Part shown: positions 53,401-61,187 of the stretch, piece by piece
Layout: each line of letters starts with the position of its first letter
How positions within the stretch are numbered: position 1 is the stretch's first letter
The notes under the pieces: model-generated
The model's input: the letters and a program-made list of their open reading frames with translations, nothing else
The model's database searches: none
What the model was told of the DNA's origin: nothing
Source: CAYSLU01 sp964431965
Lineage (GTDB): Bacteria > Verrucomicrobiota > Kiritimatiellia > CAIKKV01 > CAYSLU01
NCBI GenBank assembly: GCA_964431965.1
Contig: CAYSLU010000008.1
Coordinates: 1 to 64,000 of the forward strand
DNA: 64,000 nucleotides
Direction: 5' to 3'
Made by a program: the position numbers and the translations under genes

Positions 53401-54673
53401 GGCTGTCGTTCGTGATGGTGACCATGGTCGGCGACTCATACGCGTCACCGACCAGGAGCACGGTGCTGTCCCATACCTCGACCCCGTTGGTTCCTGTCGC
53501 CCGGACGGTGATCAGATTGGTGCCTAGCGTGAGGAAGGACCCCGGGATGAAGGCGCCCCAGTAGGATGGCGTGTCGGGCAGGAAGTACTGCTGGGCGTCG
53601 TTGGCCGCGTTGTGCCACAGCAGCGAGCCCGTGGTGTTGGAGATGGTGCCGTAGATCCATGCGCCTTCCAGCACGCCCCAGTCGCCGATCGGGGACGGCG
53701 TGTCGGTGATCAGAACCCAGGGCGAGTCGCTCTGGTAGGCGCGGTTCACCAGGATGGTGTCGTAGACCAGATCGCCGTATGCGTTCGACGCCACCACGTA
53801 GATCGGGTTCGGGCCCGACCTCAGGCCGGTCACTTCGAGCGACCAGGGCGTGCCGTTCGTGCCCGTGATGATGCCCCGCTGCCCGGTGCGGCCGTTGAAC
53901 CAGGGCTTGTCGCCGACGGCGAACGGGTTGTTCTCGCCGTTCAGGACGATCGAGTCGGTCGGGGCGGGGAGGTCGACGGGGTCAGCCGTCGTGAACCAGA
54001 CATCGGGAATCGCGGCGTAGCGGGCGTCGATGATGATGGTCGCCGCGTCGCAGGCCTGTGTGCCCTGTGCGTCCTGACCCCATACCGAAACCCGGTTTAC
54101 CCCGATCTCGAGGTTGGTGATGGTCATGACCCACTCCGGCGTCTGGGGCACCGGAAAGCGCGAGAGCGTCGCATTCGCCGCGTTGAAGTACCACATCTCG
54201 CCCACGACGCCGGACTGGATTCCGCTCAGCTCCACGCCGTTGGTCAGGGCGGCCGGCCCGACCGCGGTCGGAGCATTGGTTATGAGCACCTGCGGCGCGT
54301 CCGCCGCCGTCTCCGACGGGGCGAGGGCGGATGTGGTCCTCGGGGCGCTTGATCCGGCCAGGCGTCCGTCCGACCGGGGCGCCGCATGGGGCGAGATCAT
54401 GCGGGACCAGACGATGCCGCCGTGCTCATAGACGGGCTCTCCCGGCAGAAGTCGGCTGGCTTCAAAGCCCGAGCCCCGCGGCGCGATCGAGCCGGCGGCC
54501 ACCCCGTCCATGAAGCCGCGGGGTGGCGGCTGGGCCAGAGCGGGCGGGGATGCGCCCGGTACCTGGGCGGTTGCGGTACCGGTGTATGCGGGCAGGAGGA
54601 TGCTGGCCAACAGCACGCACGCTATGGCAGCAGCACCTCCCGGAACGGATGCGATATGAAAACGGCTCTTCAT
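50462..54673 (-). CDS. Giant secreted repeat protein: eight Ig-like modules, beta-helix, Ca-binding linker
   Basis: The 1403-residue protein has a signal peptide (about 1-37, ending TATAQ). After a low-complexity stretch come eight tandem modules of about 95 residues (about 124-915), each with xxxITNDTP, LSGTNN, MWWxN and YDVVSxxRxWSPG motifs. A right-handed beta-helix follows (about 915-1265, starting RFVSPAGAESYP), then a calcium-binding type repeat (DTDHDQMPDAWEIG and DPDGDGMKNYDEM, about 1271-1325), and a C-terminal beta domain (ILEIVSIDRSADEIRITVRG). It is probably a surface or secreted glycan-binding protein. The ATG at 54673 follows AAAGGT. No anchor motif is visible. Confidence 0.83.
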   Translation of the reverse strand: MKSRFHIASVPGGAAAIACVLLASILLPAYTGTATAQVPGASPPALAQPPPRGFMDGVAAGSIAPRGSGFEASRLLPGEPVYEHGGIVWSRMISPHAAPRSDGRLAGSSAPRTTSALAPSETAADAPQVLITNAPTAVGPAALTNGVELSGIQSGVVGEMWYFNAANATLSRFPVPQTPEWVMTITNLEIGVNRVSVWGQDAQGTQACDAATIIIDARYAAIPDVWFTTADPVDLPAPTDSIVLNGENNPFAVGDKPWFNGRTGQRGIITGTNGTPWSLEVTGLRSGPNPIYVVASNAYGDLVYDTILVNRAYQSDSPWVLITDTPSPIGDWGVLEGAWIYGTISNTTGSLLWHNAANDAQQYFLPDTPSYWGAFIPGSFLTLGTNLITVRATGTNGVEVWDSTVLLVGDAYESPTMVTITNDSPMTVPYGATHAFIGGSSAFTSGSGFLFWSNALTGGSHFFTTPAPVIPEWTAEITDLDFGRNEIYVFAVDAPAPAGSSAPAPQGAHALGLGDPSAGSWAHITIARDYPPGDALVVITSAPPASLPYDIDSLTLSGTNSDYVVGDMWWVSSAGAQTGRFSRTGTSWAVVVPGLPRGPSVITVYGTNVWGYPAMDAVSILRDWSPGAPAIAITSEPPARVAYDVTSALLSGTNNAFVTPPLVWRNTPNGQTGSVGTATFAPIGGLWSVAVTDLQRGQNVIDVIATNSWDEVAYASVTIDRDWSPGAPVIAITNDTPSNVAYDVASVILCGTNNDRVTAPMWWVNATNSASGTFASTGGEWSITVPVANGLNTIYVYATNEWDELSYDVVSLQRAWSPGLPFLAITNDTPTNSISQSTFVLSGTNNDWVVGRMWWLNLRTGLGAEFTPGPGGQWAAAASGLAYGENPLYVFGTNRWNELAWDVVTVTRTYPGGTRFVSPAGAESYPYTNLATAARTIQAAIDAAGDGELVLVDDGLYGLGTRSLPGQQVQNRVILDKPVRVESLNGRQFAVIQGGGDGVLNRIRCVTVSGGGTLAGFTLQGGQAAALTTPDEANGGCALVLPGGTISNCLVTGGWAAGAGGGVYCRGGSVQDCDIRENTAPSAGGVWASSGVVERCTVEENVAAGPAGGARGAAAARFINCVITRNHAATRGGGLVMDDASVEALHCTISANTSAAEAGGLDASSGGQVRNSIVAGNSCGPGISTPDVLASGATFEFCCVPVILPGPGNISAPPGFAADGSLRLSAGSPCIDAFPGPGGLTVDRAGVARPLDGNSDGSALNDLGAYEFVDPTVDTDHDQMPDAWEIGAGLDPTSSLGIDGSGGDPDGDGMKNYDEMVADTDPLNGDSILEIVSIDRSADEIRITVRGGVHARRFLQYRPGGTPPGAPWINVATNIAPSPVTNVLYHSGSPDPASFYRIQVEHQ

Positions 54674-54697
54674 GGCCGGTACCTTTCGTAGTCTGAA

Positions 54698-54720
54698 GCA
54701 CCCGCAAAAGTGTTGGGTGC
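54698..54720 (-). promoter_or_regulatory. Leader hairpin of the 1403-residue protein gene
   Basis: On the minus-strand transcript GCACCC, an 11-base loop and GGGTGC form a 6-bp stem 24 bases before the ATG. A TATATT -10-like sequence (54759-54764, minus strand) lies upstream. All three giant secreted-protein genes in the window have a leader hairpin or palindrome. Confidence 0.35.
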
Positions 54721-54941
54721 CAACGCGATGAAGTTTGACAGCTCGCGGGGGGTGGGTCAATATACAACCAGATTGGTATCCATTTACCGGTTGGGCGTGT
54801 CGACAGTTCGCCAGCCGGATGGGTGGGGCCGATCGGTGGATGCGGTGACCGGCCGTCAGATGCAGGCGAAGCAGTCAGCGAAGTGGCGGCTCGGTCCTGA
54901 ACGAATACAACGGAAAACCGATACGATCAGGAGGTCTGGTC

Positions 54942-55538
54942 ATGGTTGCTCGAATCCGATCGAACTGGCGGCGCATGCTGAAGTGGGCGGGGATCGCCTT
55001 AGTATACCTCATTCCGGTTCTCGCCGTGCAGGGGGCGTTCGACATCTTCATCAAGATCGACTCGGTGCCCGGGGAGTCGACCGATGCCAAGCACAAGGAC
55101 TGGATTCAAGTGTCGTCGTACAGTCATGAGGTTTCGCTTCCGGTCAGCTCGGGATCCACCGCCGGGGGCGGGGTGGTGCAACGGTCTACGGCGAAGCCCG
55201 AGCACGGCGCTATGGTGGTCGTGAAGCAGATGGACAAGGCATCGCCCAAGCTGCTGTACGGTGTCAGCGCGGGTACGCACTTCAAGGACGTCACGATCGA
55301 TCTGTGCCGGACCACGGGCGACAAGGCGGTCTTTGCGCAGTACAAGCTCAGCGACGTGATCATCTCTGCGCTCAAGCCGGCCGGAAGCGCGCAGAGCGGC
55401 GATTCGGTCCCCACGGAGTCCGTCAGCTTCAACTACTCGAAAATCGAGTTCAAGTACACGCCGACGGACGCTGCGACGGGCAAGCAGGGCACGGATGAGA
55501 AGGCCTTCTGGGACCTGAAGACGAACAAGGGCGGGTGA
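54942..55538 (+). CDS. Hcp-like protein with N-terminal signal sequence
   Basis: The 198-residue protein matches the Hcp tube-protein fold of type VI secretion systems: FDIFIKIDSVPGESTDAKHK, WIQVSSYSHEVSLPV, LYGVSAGTHFKDVTIDLCRT, YKLSDVIISALKP and VSFNYSKIEFKYTP in order. Unlike true Hcp it begins with a basic stretch and a hydrophobic segment (about 13-31), so it is likely exported by the general secretion pathway. No other type VI gene is present. Stand-alone secreted Hcp-like proteins are known in Planctomycetes and Verrucomicrobia with unknown roles. A strong AGGAGG precedes the ATG. It converges with the spermidine-synthase-like gene. Confidence 0.82.
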   Translation: MVARIRSNWRRMLKWAGIALVYLIPVLAVQGAFDIFIKIDSVPGESTDAKHKDWIQVSSYSHEVSLPVSSGSTAGGGVVQRSTAKPEHGAMVVVKQMDKASPKLLYGVSAGTHFKDVTIDLCRTTGDKAVFAQYKLSDVIISALKPAGSAQSGDSVPTESVSFNYSKIEFKYTPTDAATGKQGTDEKAFWDLKTNKGG

Positions 55539-55542
55539 TGCG

Positions 55543-57828
55543 TCAGTCGAACCGCAGCAGCCGGAACAGCCCGCTATACGAATCCGTCCACACGGTGTCC
55601 CGGGCCGGCTGGTAGGGGATGCGCTTCGCGCGGACCTCGGCCTGATCGAAGAACGCGCGGTTCCGGGTCATCAGGACCCAGAGCGACATCGTGGGCTGGG
55701 GCGCTTCTCCCGCGCATCGGAAGAGCCCGGCTTCGAGCCCCAGCCGTCTGGCCTGCGCGAACATGAGCGGGCGCAGGTCCAGGAACCGGTTCGAGATGTT
55801 GACGGCCAGGATGGCGTCCTCGTCCCTCAGGTGTGCGAGGCACACGCCGAGCGCCTCCATCGTCAGCAGGTGAACCGGCACCGAGTCGCTGGAGAATGCG
55901 TCGAGCACCAGCACGTCGTAGCGCTCGGAGCCCGACTCGCGCAGCTCCCGCTCCTGTGAGAGCCGGGCATCGCCCGTCACGATCTCCACTTTTCCGGCGC
56001 ACTCCGAGACGTAGGTGAAGAACGCTTTCGGGCCGGCCGCGTACTCGATCACGGCCGGGTTGATCTCGTAGAACCGGATGACGTCGTTCGTGGAGGCGTA
56101 GGCGGCCAGGCCGCCAGCGCCCAGGCCGGTGACGCCAAGCCGGAAGGGCTGGGGGACGGCGCCCGTCCGGCGCGGGTGGAACCGCATCGCCAGCCCGACG
56201 CCGCTGTTCGGCGCGTAGTAGCCGACCGGCTTTCGCCGCCACTCGTCCGAGAGCAACTGGAATCCGTGGTTGATGCGGCCGTGTATCAGGTTCCGCGAGG
56301 GCATCCCGCTCGTCACGGTGAGCGTATCGACGCGCAGAACGCCGTAGAAGTTGCGCGTCTGCGCCATGCTGAACAGGCGCTCGCCCCGCATCTGGCGCAG
56401 CAGGAAGCACTCGGCCATGAAGAGCACCAGTCCGATCAGGATCCGCGGCCAGAGGCGCCGGTTCATCCATGGCCGGCGCCAGACGGCGGCGATCAGCGGG
56501 CCGGCGACCGCCAGCGCCAGCCCGACGTGGAGCAGGTTCAGGACGCGGGCCGATCCGGCGATCCTCCCGGCGTGGACCGCCGGGAGGAGGTAGCGGAGCC
56601 CGACGTAGACGGCGATGAGCAGGAGAGCCGCCGCGTGCCGGCGGTCGCCCGTGAACAGCGGGGACGCGCGGTCGCGGCTGAGAACGGCGAGCAGGGCGAG
56701 CCACCCGGCGAGAACGGAGATGTGGAACTCGCGGAAGCCCGTGAAGCCGTAAGGCGCGATGACACCGACGAAGACGCCGCCGGCCGCGCCGCCTGCGGCC
56801 GCGGCGAGGTAGAACAGGGTCAGGTGGCGGACCGAGGGCCGGAGGCGGACGAGCTCTCCATGGCAGGTCATGCAGAAGGCGAACAGGAAGAGGCTGAACG
56901 ACAGGACATGGGCCGGCATCCGGAGCTGGACCCCGAGCATGTGCGTCATCAGGACAGCCAGCGTCAGCAGGGCGGTCAGCGGCAGATACCACTCCCGGGC
57001 GTAGCCCCGAGGATTCTGGAAGCACAGGATGAAGGTGAGCAGGTAGAGCGCGAGGGGAACGACCCAGAGGAAGGGGACGGCGGCGACCTCCAGGCACAGG
57101 GAGTTGGTGACGGACAGGAGCATTGCGGAAGCGCAGGCCGCCAGCACGAACCAGAGCGCCATCGTGGCGGCCGCGGGCCGTGCGCCGTCGCCTTCGTGAA
57201 CGGCCGCAGCAGCCGGACTCACCGCGGCCGAGGCCGGCAGACGAAGCGCCACGATGGCGCACGGGGCGGCGAAGCAGGCGTAGCAGGCGGTCCAGAGCGC
57301 GGCCTGAACCGGCATTGAGGCGGCCGGCTCCAGGAGGAACGGGTACGAGAGCAGGCCGATCAGCGACCCGGCGTTCGAAAGCGCGTACAGACGGTAGGGG
57401 AAGCTCTCCTGTCGTACGACGGCGTACCAGCGCTGGATGAGCGGGCTGGTCGACGAGAGCAGGAAGAACGGCAGGCCGACGGCGGCCGTCAGGACGAGCA
57501 GGATGTGGGCGATCGGAGCGTCCGGCGAGGCCGGGCGCCAGGCGGAGCCGGGGAGCAACGGCGCCCCCCACTTCAGCGCAAACCACCCGAGCGCGAGCAC
57601 CGACAGGAGCAGGAGCGCCGCATGCAGCCGGCCCTGCGCGCGAACGCCCAGGTACCGGTCCGTGAGATGCGCGTACAGGTAGCCGAGGAGCAGCAGGATC
57701 TGGAAGAACAGCATGCAGGTCGTCCAGACGGCTGGCGTCCCGCCAAACCACGGGAGCAGATGCTTCCCCAGCATGGGCTCGACGACGAAGAGCAGGAAGG
57801 CAGACAGGAACGTAATCGCGGCAAACAT
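55543..57828 (-). CDS. Membrane-embedded spermidine-synthase-like protein
   Basis: The 761-residue protein has an N-terminal half of multiple membrane segments (about residues 1-500, starting AAITFLSAFLLFVVEPMLGK) fused to a C-terminal methyltransferase/spermidine-synthase-like domain (about 530-740) with GVTGLGAGGLAAYAS, FYEINPAVIEYA, VEIVTGDARLS and YDVLVLDAFSSDSVPVHLLT. The last motif corresponds to the catalytic Asp region of spermidine synthases. Such fused proteins are common in bacteria that lack soluble SpeE, but their substrate is often unproven. No S-adenosylmethionine decarboxylase gene is nearby. The ATG at 57828 follows AAAGG; the longer frame to 57966 is antisense-like and non-coding. 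Confidence 0.82.
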   Translation of the reverse strand: MFAAITFLSAFLLFVVEPMLGKHLLPWFGGTPAVWTTCMLFFQILLLLGYLYAHLTDRYLGVRAQGRLHAALLLLSVLALGWFALKWGAPLLPGSAWRPASPDAPIAHILLVLTAAVGLPFFLLSSTSPLIQRWYAVVRQESFPYRLYALSNAGSLIGLLSYPFLLEPAASMPVQAALWTACYACFAAPCAIVALRLPASAAVSPAAAAVHEGDGARPAAATMALWFVLAACASAMLLSVTNSLCLEVAAVPFLWVVPLALYLLTFILCFQNPRGYAREWYLPLTALLTLAVLMTHMLGVQLRMPAHVLSFSLFLFAFCMTCHGELVRLRPSVRHLTLFYLAAAAGGAAGGVFVGVIAPYGFTGFREFHISVLAGWLALLAVLSRDRASPLFTGDRRHAAALLLIAVYVGLRYLLPAVHAGRIAGSARVLNLLHVGLALAVAGPLIAAVWRRPWMNRRLWPRILIGLVLFMAECFLLRQMRGERLFSMAQTRNFYGVLRVDTLTVTSGMPSRNLIHGRINHGFQLLSDEWRRKPVGYYAPNSGVGLAMRFHPRRTGAVPQPFRLGVTGLGAGGLAAYASTNDVIRFYEINPAVIEYAAGPKAFFTYVSECAGKVEIVTGDARLSQERELRESGSERYDVLVLDAFSSDSVPVHLLTMEALGVCLAHLRDEDAILAVNISNRFLDLRPLMFAQARRLGLEAGLFRCAGEAPQPTMSLWVLMTRNRAFFDQAEVRAKRIPYQPARDTVWTDSYSGLFRLLRFD

Positions 57829-58062
57829 TATCGCGGGCCTTTCTGGTGCGATAGATGATAGCGCGTTCCGGCTCGGACGAGAATCGCACATCTGCGCGTG
57901 CCGGCCGTTCTGACTCCGGCATCCGTGGCCGCCGTCGGTGGCGTGGGCGCGCGGTCGGGCCGGCACTCCCGCCCGCGCGGCGGAGAAGCTGTGAAGAAGT
58001 CGATGGACGGCACGGATGTCGTCCAGGACGCGGCGATCCGCAGGTCAGCCTCGGGCATGGAG

Positions 58063-58082
58063 GGTCGGCCTCCGTGCCGACC
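58063..58082. repeat. GC-rich hairpin GGTCGGC/GCCGACC
   Basis: GGTCGGC, a 6-base loop, and GCCGACC form a perfect 7-bp stem inside the gap before clpB. It looks like a REP-type palindrome; only one copy was seen in this window. Confidence 0.4.
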
Positions 58083-58250
58083 GTCCCGGTTCCGCTTCTC
58101 CACAGCTTCGGGGTGCGCGGGCCACCGGGCGGACAGGCTGACTGCTGCGACACCCTGACCGCTCAAGAGCTGTTGTGTCTCTGTTGCGTCATTGTGTCTC
58201 TTATTGGGTGTTGGGACTATGTGATGCAAAGCGTTTGTTATTAGCATGAT

Positions 58251-58292
58251 AGAGCCTGGCTCTCTATCTGATCTGCGATTGGTATGACCAAT
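58251..58292. promoter_or_regulatory. Two short inverted repeats upstream of clpB
   Basis: AGAGCC-T-GGCTCT (58251-58263) and ATTGGT-ATG-ACCAAT (58278-58292) lie 48-89 bases before the clpB start, in an AT-rich stretch. They are candidate operators for heat-shock control. They do not match the CIRCE element. Confidence 0.35.
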
Positions 58293-58339
58293 GCTATGTA
58301 TTGCTCCTGAGTATCGTTTAAGAGGTATGGAGGTGGACC

Positions 58340-60943
<2,604 letters not shown>

Positions 60944-60960
60944 CGTGGCTACCGACCCGA

Positions 60961-60993
60961 GACCATGGACCTTGGACTGTGGACTGTGGAGCC
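60961..60993. repeat. Degenerate heptanucleotide repeat
   Basis: GACCATG, GACCTT, GGACTGT twice and GGAGCCC in a row, 18 bases after the clpB stop. The units are close relatives of the GACCATA/GACCACT heptads at 15521-15576. Confidence 0.6.
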
Positions 60994-61187
60994 CAGGTTC
61001 GTGTCATCTGCGATACGGTCACTGGGCGACGAGGCCGTCGCCCGTCCCGGCGCGCGATTACCACCTGCCTGCTGGAGGGCGCCAGTCCTTTGGCTCCGGA
61101 CACTGGCTCGTCGCGAGCCTGGCCATCTTTTCGGGCCGTGCTGCGCATTCCCAGTCAAAGCACCCGTCCAGCCAATCCCTGACTCCG

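Larger units (their letters stand above)
57829..58339. other. Longest gap between genes (511 bp), upstream of clpB
   Basis: No supported gene is present; open frames here have no ribosome site and no protein-like pattern. The left two-thirds is GC-rich and contains one strong hairpin (58063-58082). The right third (about 58170-58335) is clearly AT-richer than the rest of the window and holds two short inverted repeats ahead of clpB, so it probably contains the clpB promoter and operator. Confidence 0.6.

Noticed and set aside
54698..54720. Possible sigma-54 promoter (TGGCAC ... TTTGC, minus strand)
   Set aside because: The GG and GC elements are 14 bases apart rather than 10, so it does not fit a -24/-12 promoter despite the nearby sigma-54 regulator.
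54942..55538. Type VI secretion system
   Set aside because: Only an Hcp-like protein is present, it has a signal peptide, and no baseplate, sheath or ATPase gene is in the window (ClpB is the chaperone, not ClpV, from its motifs and setting).
57855..58244. 129-codon open frame on the plus strand in the gap before clpB
   Set aside because: No ribosome site, no protein-like pattern, and it spans a hairpin and an AT-rich promoter-like stretch.
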